Shown here: positions 1 to 20,379 of the stretch, piece by piece
Layout: each line of letters starts with the position of its first letter
Numbering within the stretch: position 1 is the first letter of the stretch
Assembly (NCBI GenBank): GCA_019787685.1
Contig: JAHNUO010000012.1
Span: 1,550,001 to 1,614,000 of the forward strand
Length of the DNA stretch: 64,000 nucleotides
Direction: 5' to 3'
From: Chiua virens
Taxonomy: Eukaryota; Basidiomycota; Agaricomycetes; Boletales; Boletaceae
Program-made: the position numbers and the translations under genes
Notes under the pieces: generated by a model
The model's input: only the letters and a program-made list of their open reading frames with translations
What the model was told of the DNA's origin: nothing
The model's database searches: none

Positions 1-427
1 GTCGAACCACTGGCAGACCTTGCAAGCTGGTTCACTGACGTCGGTTGCCCCACAGGTGTCGAGCGTGGCCCTCGTGCCGGACCAGGATGCGGGTGTGCTG
101 TCGTACCTTGCGTCGCACTTTTTGTCGTCGTTCCGGTTCCAACGGCATGGACTGACGCCTGGATCGGACGTCCTCAGCGTGCTGTCTCGTGCAGAGTATT
201 ACATGAACGAGAAAGACTTGGATAGTGCTACGCGGGAGCTCAACCAGCTCGCTGGCCCGGCCAAGGAGTTACTTCGCGACTGGCTGGAGGCTGCACGGAG
301 GAGGCTAGAAATTCAGCAAGCTTTAGAGGTGAGGTTTCCAGAATTCCTTCAGGCCTCTCTTTGCTAACGCAGACATGCTCAGGTGGTACAAGCACAAGCA
401 ACCCTTGCATCTTTGCTCGTTGTTTAG
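1..427 (+). CDS. MIC60: MICOS subunit MIC60 (mitofilin), C-terminal end only
   Basis: This is the 3' end of a gene that begins before the window. Exon 1-328 is followed by a 54 bp intron (329-382, GTGAGG...CTCAG) and a last exon 383-427 ending in TAG. The protein holds the signature tail of mitofilin: an SRAEYYMNEKDLDSATREL helix, then DWLEAARRRLEIQQALE, spliced to VVQAQATLASLLVV. In the family this C-terminal mitofilin domain faces the intermembrane space and scaffolds crista junctions of the inner mitochondrial membrane. The intron is placed by frame and by the family's usual QALEVVQ sequence. Nothing can be said about the missing N-terminus (targeting peptide, membrane anchor, coiled coil). 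The last exon is copied again about 330 bp downstream, where it is non-coding. Confidence 0.88.
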
Positions 428-957
428 ATTCCAGGTGGTGCTAATACAGATGCAATCCTAGATGATTACCCAATATTCATAGCTCGTGGATAGATTCACT
501 GCGGAGCTAATTCCGTGACCGCATTTAATGCGCACTCATACATAACCTGAGCGCATCGCACGACTGTCTGAACATTGTCCCCATTGTTACTTACTCGTGA
601 CACTTTGGACAATGGCCGAACCAAGGTTCGGCAGAAACCTTTTTTACAACTTGAGCCCACAAATAAAAGACCATATAAAGGAATGTTCTTCCACGGGGTC
701 AAATTCTGATCCACAACACAAGCAACCCCGGGCCTTGCACCTTTGCTCGTTGTTTACAGTAAACGTTTGGATTCCAGGTTGTGTTGGTATAGATGCAATT
801 CTAGATGACTACCCAGATATTCCATAGTTCGTGGATAGATTCATTGCGGAGCCAACTCCGTGACCGCATTTAATGCGCATTCACACATGACCTGAGCGCG
901 TCGCACGACCGTCTGAACATTGTCCCCATTGTTACTCCCTCGTGACACCTTGACGAG
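388..957. repeat. Direct duplication of convergent gene tails (about 388-607 and 717-955)
   Basis: Two direct copies of about 220-240 bp lie end to end with a ~110 bp unique spacer. Both contain the MIC60 last-exon sequence (ACAAGCAACCC...TTTGCTCGTTGTTTA), the intergenic stretch and the C-terminal coding end of the minus-strand gene at 841-2074. The copies differ by scattered substitutions and a short insertion (CAGTAAACGT in copy 2), so the event is not very recent. Copy 1 keeps the working MIC60 stop; copy 2 keeps the working stop of the minus-strand gene. Each copy is therefore functional for one gene and junk for the other. Confidence 0.85.
496..612 (-). pseudogene. Orphan copy of the C-terminal tail of the 841-2074 gene
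   Basis: Read on the minus strand, this stretch encodes VSRVSNNGDNVQTVVRCAQV followed by the same ELAPQ-stop ending as the neighbouring gene, where it reads VSRGSNNGDNVQTVVRRAQV. The homology starts abruptly near 612 and there is no gene body in front of it, so it is a fragment carried by the duplication and not a gene. It is mentioned because an automatic annotation would probably call a 72-residue ORF here (496-714). Confidence 0.75.
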
Positions 958-2074
958 TCCAGGAAACACTGACGTGCCCACTCTGTCCACGTCGCCACAC
1001 TCGCTCTTGAGACATCTCCGGACGAGTTCGATCTGTCTGGGGAATAGCTGACTCCCGATCTCGGGCACGAACGAGCGGTAGAATGCGTCTGCGCCGCCGC
1101 CGCCGCCTGTAGCAGGGGAGCTATGGAGCATGCGCGAAAAGGTATGTGCGGAAGCGAGGATGGGTGAGATTCCACTGGTATGCTCGCCGAGGCGTTTGAG
1201 AAGTGTGGGGAGTTGTTCCTCCAAGATGCTCGTCGCGAGTTCTGAGGAGCACGACTCGACGGCAGCAGAAAAGGTCTGGCGGCGCCACACGCCGGCGACG
1301 ACGGGGTTTCCTATTGAATAGACCGGATCAGAACGGGATCCGCCCATGAATGAACAAAAACGCACTCGCAAAGAGATGTTCGTGTATCCGAGTGAGCTGG
1401 ATGTTGGCATCGGCCGAGTTGGTGACCATGAGCACGTTGACGATCTCGGCGCTGATCACCTCGGAGAGGGCGTGTCGGAGGATATTTTGGACTTGAATGG
1501 CGGTGGCGCCGTCGGGGGGGAGCGTGTCGTAAGCTGCGCTGCCTGTGATATCCACGAGCGCTGCCAAGTAGATGTCTGATAAGGACGTGGGCGGCGTGCG
1601 CACGACGTCGGCTGCCCAACGGTTCATGAGCCGTTCGAGTTGGGATGCGGCGTTCTGTCAAGACGTCAACGTATGACGGAAGCAGTGGGCGCCACGTTCG
1701 GACGCACCTTGATCGAGAAATCGTCGACCGAGGTACCACCCTGTTTAGTGGTGGGCTGAGACGATGTATCGGCGGTGCCTTCAAGGAGGGAGATGCGGGC
1801 ACGGAGGAGGGCGACTTGTTTTTCTTGTTCTTCGAGTTGGCGACGCTGTTCTTCGACTTTCTCGTGGGCGATGCGCTGATGGGGGTCGAGTGAGCGATCG
1901 CCAGATGGCGTGGACGAAGCGACTTACAAAGTTGGCGAGGGCATAGCGGTATTGCTCGCCGCTGACGACGTCCATGGGTTGTGGATAGGCCATTGAGTGG
2001 TAGTAAGAGGGTCGATAACATGATTGACCAAAGTCTAGTTGTCCCTTACCACTGCCACTCGCTATGTACGTCAT
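841..2074 (-). CDS. Conserved-looking fungal protein with coiled coil, unknown function
   Basis: A four-exon minus-strand gene: 2074-1928, 1875-1708, 1654-1366 and 1310-841, with introns of 52, 53 and 55 bp and exact frame continuity, giving 357 aa. The first exon can start at 2074 or at an in-frame ATG at 1993 (MAYPQPMDVVSGEQYRYAL). Residues ~50-85 form a glutamine- and glutamate-rich coiled coil (HEKVEEQRRQLEEQEKQ). The rest looks globular and helical, with RLMNRWAADVVR, a low-complexity GGGGG stretch and a C-terminus ending ELAPQ. I do not recognise the family. It is convergent with MIC60, and its tail is part of the duplication at 388-955. The splicing is firm; the function is open. Confidence 0.72.
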
Positions 2075-2532
2075 CCCAAGACCGGATTCACAGACAGAAC
2101 AATATAACGATATCCGAGCCGCTGCATTACGAACTTAAGCCTGTTTCAAGTTGACACACTGACAGTGGGTCCATCATGATGCATGATGCTCCACCGAACT
2201 GATCGGACTTCAGCGCTGGCAACAATTCATCCGCAAACTTAAACTCGGTCGATCCCACGTACGTAGAGCACAACCTCTTTGCAGGTACAGGCACCCATAA
2301 TTGGTTCGGCCATACATTGTCAATTTACATCACGACATGTCTCCGGATCTTTGTCAAGAGAGTTCTCACCCGGATCATTTACAGTAGGCCCATCTAGACG
2401 AGGATCCGTGTGTCTGTCGGTTGGCATCATTTACTTCTTGCGCTGCGTGGCGACGCGCTCTGCTTCTAGTATTCACAGACTGTGGCTATTCTATACGCTC
2501 GAGTCGACCAGATTTCGCTCATCGAAATATGT
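2075..2532. other. Intergenic region, nothing recognised
   Basis: This lies between the 5' end of the coiled-coil gene (minus) and the stop of the DUF6533 gene (minus). Plus-strand ORFs entering from 2279 are antisense to the DUF6533 gene and show no protein-like features. It should contain the promoter of the 841-2074 gene, but I see no clear TATA box. Confidence 0.5.
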
Positions 2533-4214
2533 TCATTTTCGAGCCATTCTGCCTAACTCCACCGCCGTCTCGGTGCACTCGGTGCTTCGCCCATCATCCG
2601 CAAATACCATCACCATCTGGCTGCGTGACGACGTCAAACCGAACCCAGTGTCGATCCAGCTCCCAAACCGGCTTCGGACATTATGTGCATGCAACTTCCG
2701 CACACTCATGATGAACCTAGGCGTCAGTGTGAATACGGGCACGTATGCCACGAAGTTCCACAAGATCATTTGCCATCCTGTTGAAGGAGCCTTCCCCGCG
2801 AGATTCAGTGTGTCGCTGAGGTTAATCAAGAGGATTCTGCGACAGAAAGTCTCCGTTAGAGCATTGGCGTGGCATGTCGACAGACACACAGAAAGGCGAG
2901 CATATACGCACCCAATGAAGTAGACGATGCCTTGACTGACCAGCAAGTTCATATACTGACCGAGTTTCCACTGACGTGCTGCACGGTACATGTGAAGCGA
3001 CTGCCTCATAAAGCCGGCGATCCCGAATATACACACCACACCAGCAAAAGTAATTTGAAGAATGTTGGTCGCTTGCAGCCAAATGGGCGGGGACCATTGC
3101 ACGGAACAGAATGAATAGTCTCGTATTTGAAGGATGTCCACTGAAAGATGATCAATGTGGCATCCCATTCACGCTCATGGCCTTAACCTACCTTGCATAT
3201 TACGAGGCATGCTGTAAACGACAGAAGCCAAGATGATGGAAAGCATCTCGACAGAAAAAAAGAAAACGAGAGTGATCAAGACAGGCATCGATCGATTGTA
3301 AATTGCCCACGTGCGGAGGATCATCGTGCCTGCAATTGTCATCATGACTTTCATTGGCGGGTCTACGGAATCACTCACAGTCTGCCGCGCCAAGGAAGAG
3401 AAGGCATGTCCATTGTTCGACAACACTCAGCTCACCACCTTGAAAGTGATCATAAATGGAATAGAAAAAGGTGAATTGAGTGATTATTCTCACACCTGTG
3501 GATAGAATCAGTTTCAGTACACGGACAATGAGGGTAGGAATTTCGTACATCTGTTGATGTACATCAGAATGCTTGTCCAACTATTGATATGGGAAAAAAA
3601 CATACTGTTGCAGGACCAGGTAAGAAGCTACTTCCGACTATCAATGGTGTCAGGCTTGGCCAAGTTCATGCGCCATGTATCCAACATACCTAGGACACTG
3701 ACCCTGGTGAACACTCGGATTTAGTGTTCTGTAGGCTCACAACAACCATGGACTTACGCAAGATTGAAAAGGCCACAATAGCGAACCTGTGACAGAGTTG
3801 AGCTTGCTGTGGCTGACGTGCCAGAAACTTGAACACACCATGATGAACAACGCTGAGACACAGGTCCACGGTTTGCTCTACTGTTATGTGAGAATATGTC
3901 AATACTACAGTCGGTTGTCTACTGACCCAGATGTATTCTATCTGTATATAAATTGTCTGTCAGTAAACATTGCCACGCATACAGGGAGTATTATGAAGTG
4001 ATACCTCGTCCGGAAGTGTAAGCACTGGCGATGGATGAGATAGTGACATTGGAGCAGAACCTATCCCTCACTATAATCATATCCGACAGCCGTTAGAATC
4101 GCAACTGCAAAGAGTGCGTGAGCTGATCTGAGAGAACCGACACGTGGGGCTGAGCGTACGAGCCGTGTAGTCCACTTCTTGTACAGTCAGAACAGACTGT
4201 GCAACCGAGGACAT
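2533..4214 (-). CDS. DUF6533-type multi-spanning membrane protein
   Basis: This is a minus-strand, multi-intron gene. The N-terminus, spliced from 4214, reads MSSVAQSVLTVQEVDYTA, then a hydrophobic helix FAVAILTAVGYDYM, then the DUF6533 hallmark LTLPDEIEYIW. A central block has GAADCTMILRTWAIYNRS, followed by a strongly hydrophobic segment (VLITLVFFFSVEMLSIILAS). More membrane helices follow (LQITFAGVVCIFGIAGF; NLLVSQGIVYFIG; MILWNFVAYVPVF), then a polar tail ending ELGRMARK. Introns seen include 2837-2911 and GTAGGT...TTTCAG just below 3190. Basidiomycetes have very many of these proteins; they are predicted seven-helix plasma-membrane proteins of unknown role. The exons between about 3500 and 3950 could not be fixed, so a break there cannot be excluded. 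Confidence 0.65.
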
Positions 4215-4942
4215 TTTTGGCGTATGCGAGCCAAGAAAGAACAAGGGCGACAGATAGGAATAGGCGGATTTGTGATTCTCCGAACACAAATGGTGGGTCG
4301 AATTTTTGAAGACGAGCTTGAACCCCTGGTGAATTTTTGTATGTCGGCCTTCAGGGTCAAAGGGACCCGCATCTATCATTCAAAGTTTCCAGCTGTCTTC
4401 TTATACCTGACATGGGCTGGGTCAGGGAATTTTCATCTGAGAACTTACCCGAATATTCATCATTGTGGACCTCCGTTTGGAAGGCGGTCAGTAGATTATG
4501 CTGTAATTCAGTAGGGTAGCTAGGTACCGCTTAGATATGGGAGCACATCATCACTGAAGCATTGCATATGGGTATACATAGTTGATACGCAAGCCGACGC
4601 CAATGGCACTGAGCAGAAAATGAACGTAGCATTAGTAAGAGTAGTATCCCGACGTTGGGCCCCCAGTTCGGCACTCCATAAATACACAACTTTTTACTTT
4701 TAGTGTATCTGTATCTGCGAAGATGAATGACCAAAGATAACACAGTTGTCACTCACCGAATACGTAGTCTAATCGCTTCTGTACATCGATGCTGGCGGAA
4801 TGTGAATTCAGCGCGTGACATACCGTGGTAAAATCTGCGTGTGCCGAACTAGTTATCTCCATCGGTAGAGTCCAGCGACTCGATCACAGAATAGATAGAT
4901 CTTAACGCTTTCTCACTCTGTTACAATCTAGAGATCAGAGCC
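4215..4942. other. Divergent intergenic region between DUF6533 gene and TPI
   Basis: It should hold the promoters of the minus-strand DUF6533 gene and the plus-strand TPI gene. Short ORFs occur on both strands, but none shows a recognisable domain or splice-consistent extension. The last 60 bases before the TPI start are moderately A/T-rich without a canonical TATA box. Confidence 0.45.
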
Positions 4943-5967
<1,025 letters not shown>

Positions 5968-6125
5968 TGATGGGAGCAGGTTGCCGCTGTATCATATGTA
6001 GTAGCTATACTTAGACAACAATCAAGTTCAGTATCCACGATGTCAAGTATTCCCTCTTTGGGGCATATGTATAATTTCCATAATAGTAATTAGGTCAACC
6101 CTACCCCAGACAGCCATCGTATGAC

Positions 6126-13649
<7,524 letters not shown>

Positions 13650-14336
13650 AGGAAACCTGATCTGCATGGATCGTGACGCGTTATGTTGTAGGTAAGTTCC
13701 AAGCATTTCAGATTGGATCATGGCGCTTGACGCGAGATGTTTACATTTATAGGACCATTAATCACTTGCAACCATTGTTTTGGCGTAGAATATTCGGGCC
13801 AGTGTCTCGGAAATTGTAGTATGAAATCACAGCTACGTACTGATCAATACAATAAACGAATTTGTCAGCGTTCCTAGGATTGGCTTTGACTCGCCCTCAG
13901 TTCGCAAGATTGCACATTCATATGCGATTTCCCCCGTTTCTGTGCTGAGACATCGCTTCCTACACCCTCAGGTTGCCGGCATTGGCGTCACTAGTGATCG
14001 GTGCCAAAGCTAGTGGTGGAGATGCTTCAAAGCTGCCGGTCTGATAATAATGTGTGAGCCTCTCGATCGGTACCGTCACTCCATGGTGAACATTAACTTG
14101 AGCCATCTATTCAGACGGCAGACGCAGACCGCTGCATTAGCACAAGACTAAATGGGTCAGCATATATATGCCAATTTTACGCGACTCTCAAATGACAGTG
14201 TAGATAGTGCGAAGTACTCCACTCAAAGAAGCATAGGTAAAGACGAGAGGGTTTATAGCGGTCACGGTATCTGAAAAGCTCATAAATGCATGGTCCGCAT
14301 ATCTTCCTAAGGAAAGCGAGCCTGAGAGGTCTGTAA
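13650..14336. other. Convergent intergenic region between BEACH gene and NLR1
   Basis: It holds the 3' flank of the BEACH gene and the 3' flank of NLR1. No gene was found. The stretch from about 13918 is repeated after the two BEACH pseudogenes at 19877-20370 and 26525-27020, each time directly abutting an NLR stop codon. It is therefore part of the duplicated block. Confidence 0.6.
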
Positions 14337-17300
14337 TTAGTCGGTAGCAGAATGTTCCCGCAAGTACTTCTTCCACCCTGGGTACTTGTCATCGTCGAGT
14401 TTGATCAGAGGTTCGCAGATGCCTAAGAGCTCCGGCGGTACTCCCGCTTCTTTGCACAATTCTATGGTTTGTGCAAAGTATCGGTCGGAATCTGGTCTGT
14501 GATCGAGGAGGATCTCGACTTCCCCCAGGGCCCTCGTGCAGAAGGTCTTGATTTCCAGCTCATCATAAACCTCGCAGTCCACGACGACGTCAGAGAAAAG
14601 TCCATGTGCTTTGGAGTAGTCTTTCGCGTGCAATTCATTTCGGCCTTGAACGTAGAGCATCCACAAAAAATTATTTGATGAAGGAGTGGCCATCACGCCG
14701 AGAGTATCGATACTGTACTGTAGAAGAGACCGGGCCAGTTCATGATTACCCAGTACAGAGGCAAGGGCCGCCTTGTATCCCAGAGCAATCAGCGTGAGTC
14801 GAAGGTCGCCGTTTACAGTATCCAGGGCTTCATTTGTTAACGACGTTACTGTCTCGAGTTTGTCCTGTAGGAACGTTGCTTCTGCCAGGCCTTGGAGGAA
14901 CCTCCAGCGGCTCCAGCTGTCTTGCGAGGACATGCAAATTGTACGAATTCCCTCAAGCTCCCTTTCAACTTCTGCCGGTGCGGTGTAACCATGGTACATC
15001 TTCGTCGTCCAATGCCGTACATGAGATAGCGGGCCACGTGTAGGATGGGCCATCGAGCGCAAAAACAGTTGATCGAGACATTTAGATGACATTTGCATGC
15101 GGGATCTGTCGAGAATGTAAGAAATCTCTTCCCGAGTGTCCTCTGGAATATGTTCCCAAGTGGGAGCTGATATGAGATCCTCCAGAAGTCGTCGAACCTG
15201 CGAATAGCGGCCTCGTTCACTGTACGACAAAGCCTCTCCAGCCACACAAGACGCAGCCACGTTATGATCTTCGACAGCGACAAATAGTGCAGCCGCGGCC
15301 GAATAAAACGTACCCGCTGACAAGAAGTTTGAGAGTTGGTAATAGAGATCCCCGAGAGCGTCTAGGCACCATCCCTTCGATCTTTGTTCGGGGATGGATA
15401 CCTCAGGAAGTGAAGAAAGGATGGAACTAAGCAACGTAGGTCGCAACTTGTGGGTCTCGAGGCCATAAAGAAATCTCCCGCAGTGATAACTGGTGTATTC
15501 CATGTCGCCAAAAAAGTTCGAGAAGCTGAAAGCGAGGAGATGTTCAATATTGGTATGGTCTGAAATGAGAAGATCTGCATGGGAATCCCTCTCCTTGGAT
15601 ATCTTTGCAAGTGAGCTGTAGTACATGTCGCGAATGTCCCCAAGGAGATCGAAGCCTGCATTCGGGAAGGTGTCGAGAAGATATAAACGAACAGGCGCCA
15701 GTGTCGTCAAGAACGGACCAGAGTGATAAACCAGCGACATCCTGCATAGCGTATCCATGAGCAGTGATATATCTGGGATAGACGGAAATAGGCGCTCGAG
15801 ATGGTTCTCGTTGGTCCCTTGAGGTAGGAAGGCCACTGTCCAGAGCACATGAAGAGCGTGATCACCGAGAGCCTTGACCGACGGAGAGTCCAAAGATAAG
15901 GCGATCGTGAAGGCGAGATTCTCCTTCTTGCGTCCTTTCCATAATAACCCACTCTTCTGCGTGTTCCACCTGTCCAGAAGTATTTTGCCAGCCCATCGAT
16001 TTGTTACTGCGGTGTAGGCGAGGATATGGATGGATAATGGATGAAAGTCGAGGGCATCCAACAGCATATCAATATCATCATAGGAGATTCCTCTGTCGGG
16101 ATAGATACTTTGGAAATACAGTCTCGCGGGTACTCTCTCGAGCGACGGCACCTCCACTACAGTCCATCGCACGTTACGGGCATTATCGCTTGTTCGGGAT
16201 GTCAGGATGGCAGTGACTCCCTCCGTGTTTGCGACTTCGGTCACAAACGACGCTATCTGCGACGCCGCGTCTTCATTGGCTGCATCCTCAAACGTCTCGG
16301 CGTTGTCGAAGACGATGAGCACGGGGGATGAACCCAGATTGGCTTTCACCTGGCGCGCGCTCTCAGCGCCGAACATCGGAAGGCCTAGCACACCTGCGAT
16401 CCGATCGATAAATGTACCCAACGTTATAGTCCTGGGATCCATCCCGTCAAATGGAACGAAAAATCGTCTAGAATAACGTCTCTTGATGTCTTCGTCATTG
16501 ATAAGCGCCTTGGCTATGCAGCTCTTCCCAATACCACCCGTCCCAACTAATACGACGTCTTGCTCACGAAGTAGAGCATCTTTGACCATGGAAAAAAGAG
16601 TTTCGCGACCGAAGAGCATGGCCGGAGGTGGCGGTGGTGGCTCAGGGATCAAGCTGTAATGTATCGTCAGTCGAGGATCGTCACAGCAAGACGGTCTCAC
16701 TTTGGGATCTCTTTCCGCATCATGAAATCGTACATTTGCTCGAGACGAATACTACCAACGATGTTTAACCGCGTCTGTTGGAAGATTGAGCTCAAAACTG
16801 TATCAGGGTCACAAACGTGCTCGACGCACGCTGAATAATAGAAGGGTCATGCTCAGATCGGTCGACCATGCAGTGATCTCTTTCGACTGGAGACTCGCAG
16901 TTAAGAACTTGCGGGCACGGTGGTGCTGCAAGGCTCTCTCCACCCGTAGATATAGGTCATCTATCGAACTGTATGTCTGATGAGCCAAATGGAACGAATC
17001 TTGTATGAAAATGTGGGACATACGACTTGAGATCGTGGAGGGCGTCACGGAGCACATCGCTCATTCGGTCGATCGAAATGCCTTTCGTCGCCTGTGCTAA
17101 AGTAGAACAGATTTTCCAACACTTCTGTCTGAGATCTATCAAGTCATCCTCATTCTTCAAGCTTTGCTGAAACAAGAGGGGATTCGCGTGAGCTAGAACT
17201 GACGAGAAGACGAAACGGAAACAAACCTCCAAGAGGGAGAGTATCTTCGTAATGCCTGTCAGGATGCTCTTGGCTATTGCAATAGGAATCAAGTCATTTA

Positions 17301-17463
17301 TGGTTTGAATGGTCTGTATTGTGAGGGCGAGAGTATTGACCGCATCCTGTCGCTGGAAAGTTGGTATGCCTGCCAGCGATGTCTGACCGCTAGGACCTAT
17401 AGACGTCTCGCCACAGTCGGGAGTTTTCTCAGCAGGTCTCGAGAATGGGATCCGGAACTTCAT
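14337..17463 (-). CDS. NLR1: helical domain - NB - TPR-like STAND protein
   Basis: Five exons (17463-17227, 17166-17024, 16968-16830, 16774-16701, 16653-14337) give 969 aa. Residues ~1-195 are a helical N-terminal domain (ILTGITKILSLLE, RQKCWKICSTLAQ, LRDALHDLK, LYLRVERALQHHRARKF). By pattern it resembles the MLKL/HeLo-like domains common in basidiomycete NLRs; this is an inference. A proline hinge (LIPEPPPPPP) leads to the NB domain: P-loop GTGGIGKS, Walker B PVLIVFDNAE, ILTSRTSD, and GLPL-like HPLSIHILAY. The C-terminal ~450 residues are helical and TPR-like (NHELARSLLQYS). Such proteins are thought to act as cytosolic receptors that oligomerise on ligand binding and trigger cell death in non-self recognition. 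Every exon border has counterparts in NLR2 and NLR3. Confidence 0.87.
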
Positions 17464-18060
17464 GTCTTGAAGTGAAGCGGTTCAAAGGATGAACGACTGG
17501 GACGGCCAAATGGATCAGCAAGGATTGAAACGGAGAATCAATCAGTATCTATTGAACAGAATGTTTAGCGGGGCCTGCTAGTCATGCTGTGCAGCTGGAC
17601 ATGAGAAATCGTCCCTTCTCAGAATCATGATAGGCTATGTCCTTTGAATGTGGATCGCGGGGAGCGGCCTCAGCCAGTAACTTGAAGACCGTAGGAACTT
17701 AAGGTCAGTCATGAATCAGCATTTCACGCCTAAAACATGCTATACAGAAGCAAACTCAAACGAACACATCAACTTAGATTGCGTCCAGTTGTTGCGTCAA
17801 CATGACGCAAAATTAAGAGATTCAGAGGGGTCCCTGAGTCTGATGCCTGAAGGAAACTTGTTTCAATAATATGAACCAAGTTTACACGACACTCAATTAT
17901 CCTGATTCCTAGAGTGTGAGTGTTTGAGTTACGACGGTCACATTGTGTAGCTCAGTGTCGAAGAGCCGTGACGGGTGGAAGAACAGAAGTCTGGGAGTAT
18001 CAGTGGACAAGTTGGCGTGGAGACTAGGTGATGAATGTCAGGGAAGTTGGAAGATGCCAC
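17464..18060. repeat. Upstream spacer of NLR1 (repeat type S1; copy at about 25310-25715)
   Basis: No gene. The stretch from about 17500 to 17890 (GATTGAAACGGAGAATCAAT through CAAGTTTACA) is nearly identical to 25330-25710, which shows that the duplication block includes the NLR 5' flank. It should hold the NLR1 promoter. The start of the second BEACH copy follows within about 200 bases. Confidence 0.7.
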
Positions 18061-20200
18061 ACTCTCTGACCGCTGGAGAGACGTGGTGTTCGGCCACGCG
18101 GTCACTCGACCAGATCGCCGGGTTTGCCAGCAAATCGTTTTTGTTTGGACTCGGAGATTCGCGTGAGTGCATGATCTTTCTGGTCTCGATTGATATTCGG
18201 CCCAATGAGATCACAGTCTAGAAATTTTCTTCAGAGACAGTTAACTCGGAACGCTGTTGGCCGTATGTCTGGATGGCGCACATCGTCATGACACTTTACA
18301 GAGACTGCAAGTCGTCATTGCGCGACATTCAATTCATGAACACGTATCGACGCTTGACATGGTATTACGAGAGATGAGCATAGCAACGCCCAAGGGCAGG
18401 GGAAGGACGTCGCTCGCTGCTAATGACAAGGCATTAGTGACAGCTCGACCATGACGACAGTGGCGGAAGAGGGAGATCAGGATTCAGCAATGTAGGTGGT
18501 CTGGTTGCCCTGCTCGTTCATGCCTGATTGGGTAGTTCTTCAGTACACTTATCTGTCAGATATATTGAACCAACCCCCGGGCGCAAGCCAAGCGATGCAA
18601 CGCAGTATTCAGTTTTCCGTATGTGTCCTTGTCATCACCTGATTCGTTCTGGGAGTAAGTTATCTCTCAAACGCTACTCTACGGGCCGGCCGCCGCCGTC
18701 GACTGATATAGTTTCGTTTCGTGCAGTCTTTTCAAGCCTATGGGTGCCCTGACGTCAGAGCATTGTGAGATCGCTCGCAATCGTCATGAAAATTTGGACA
18801 GCGTGGGGGAGAAACCGTTCTCATTTTAGCTCGCCGTGCGTTTTCGTTTTCGATGGTTCTGATCTTGATGAGTTATGTAGGGGCACGTTCCGCTGCGTTT
18901 GCGAAACGAGGAAGGTGAATGCGAGTGCGGAAGGGGAAGGAGACTGAGCCGGAGTTGGTTTGGTGAGTTAGTGAGAAAGAGTGAGAGTAGAGAACGACTA
19001 TGGTTCGGGGATCGGCAGAACTGAAGTATGATTTTGCGACGACTGTAGAACATGAAAATGTATGTAGCTCATCTACAGGACAAAGAGGCATTATGCTGGA
19101 AGGCGCTGATCTGCTCGGTCCGGTTCTGTTGCCGGATGCACAGGAACTCGGTTCCTTCAACATTTATGTACTTGACAACAGGTCTATGATAGTGTGCTAG
19201 TTTTGATTCGCATGGTGCCGTATACAAGTCCCTACAGGTATGTCTCTATCCCCCAATCAAATTGTCTCATCCATTCGCTCCTGTAGGGTGGAGATTCTAC
19301 ACATGCATCGTCAAGTGGACGCGGAGCTTCGTTCGTTTCCCACACTAAACTCTTTTCATTTGTGTTTGAAGGGGTTGGAGAGTCGCTACGTCAACGAGAA
19401 TCTGCTAGCTTGGATCGATCTCATATGGGGCTGCAATCAACGTGTTCCATCCATTGAACTACGAGGAAGCAATAGGTTGGTCTGTCCCAAAGTTTTAAAG
19501 ATAAACATTCTCAATCATAACCTAGACAAGACCACGGAACCCTCTCAAACGAGAAGCGACAATCAGAATCATTCACAACTGTGATTAGTTCAAGACTTGC
19601 GGGGAGTCCTCAGCCTCCCGATGCAATCTTCCAGAGGAGTGCCAGAGGATGCCTTAGCGTCGACAAGGGACTCTCGACCACCAAAAATCAAGATATTCAT
19701 CGTCCATGTCTTTCGTGCTCAAAACTATCATGCGATGTCGTTGTATTTTTTTTCGATCTTGCAAGGGGAATGGATTCACTGCATCATCCTATACTCACGA
19801 GACCGTAGTGGTTGTCGATGGACCTGTCACATGTACAGGACAGTGGCGGCAAGGTAATACATATGGCGGACGATCTGTCATATGCGATTTCCCCGTTCCA
19901 CATACTGAGACATTGCTGCATATATCTTCAGGTTGCCTGGCACTTTTGGCGTCACTAGTGATCGATAGCCAAGATAACTCCATAGTGAGCGTTAACATGC
20001 GTCGTCTCTTCTGGCCGCAGATGCTGACCGCTGCATTAGAGCAACAGGACACCCTTGCGACTGTGAATGATCGATTATCCCTGATGAGCATGCTTATGCT
20101 GCTCACGCGACTGTCACTCGCCATTCGCAAGACGTGTTTCCACTTGAACAACCTTGAAGAATACCAGGCGTCACAATTGATTTTGTCACTGTAGTCGTGC
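18061..20200 (+). pseudogene. BEACH gene fragment, copy B (dead)
   Basis: This is a decayed duplicate of the 3' part of the BEACH gene. Recognisable pieces are the PH-BEACH segment (SLDQIAGFASKSFLF; QVVIARHSIHEHVSTLDMVL) and a BEACH stretch ([16 protein letters not shown]). After that come the linker (LQRSARG-like) and the 3' flank. The WD-repeat part is missing: the sequence jumps from the equivalent of ~12640 straight to ~13918. Frames are broken by many small indels, BEACH exon segments are lost, and a ~284 bp insertion sits at 18880. No plausible start exists. It lies between the NLR1 promoter side and the 3' end of NLR2. Confidence 0.85.
18880..19163. mobile_element. Candidate small non-autonomous insertion with 7 bp target repeat
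   Basis: Compared with the intact BEACH gene (around 11520-11560), copy B carries about 284 extra bases. They are flanked on both sides by TTATGTA (18873-18879 and 19164-19170), as expected of a target-site duplication. The insert has no long ORF and no convincing terminal inverted repeat. It could be a degenerate MITE or another short element. The absence from copies A and C dates it after the BEACH duplication. Confidence 0.5.
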
Positions 20201-20379
20201 GGATTTCCCCAAGGAATAGTTGAAATAATGACAGTGTAGCTAGTATGACGTACTCCACTCGAAGGAGCGTACACAAAGATGAAAAGGTTTATAGAGATCA
20301 TGGCCACGATGTCTGAGAAATCTGTAAGTCTGTAGTCCGGATATATTTCAAAAGGAAAACGAACCTGAGAGATCTGTAA

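Noticed and set aside
1311..2021. 236-residue arginine/histidine-rich minus ORF
   Set aside because: A shadow of the spliced 841-2074 gene in another frame; the composition is typical of a wrong frame in GC-rich exons.
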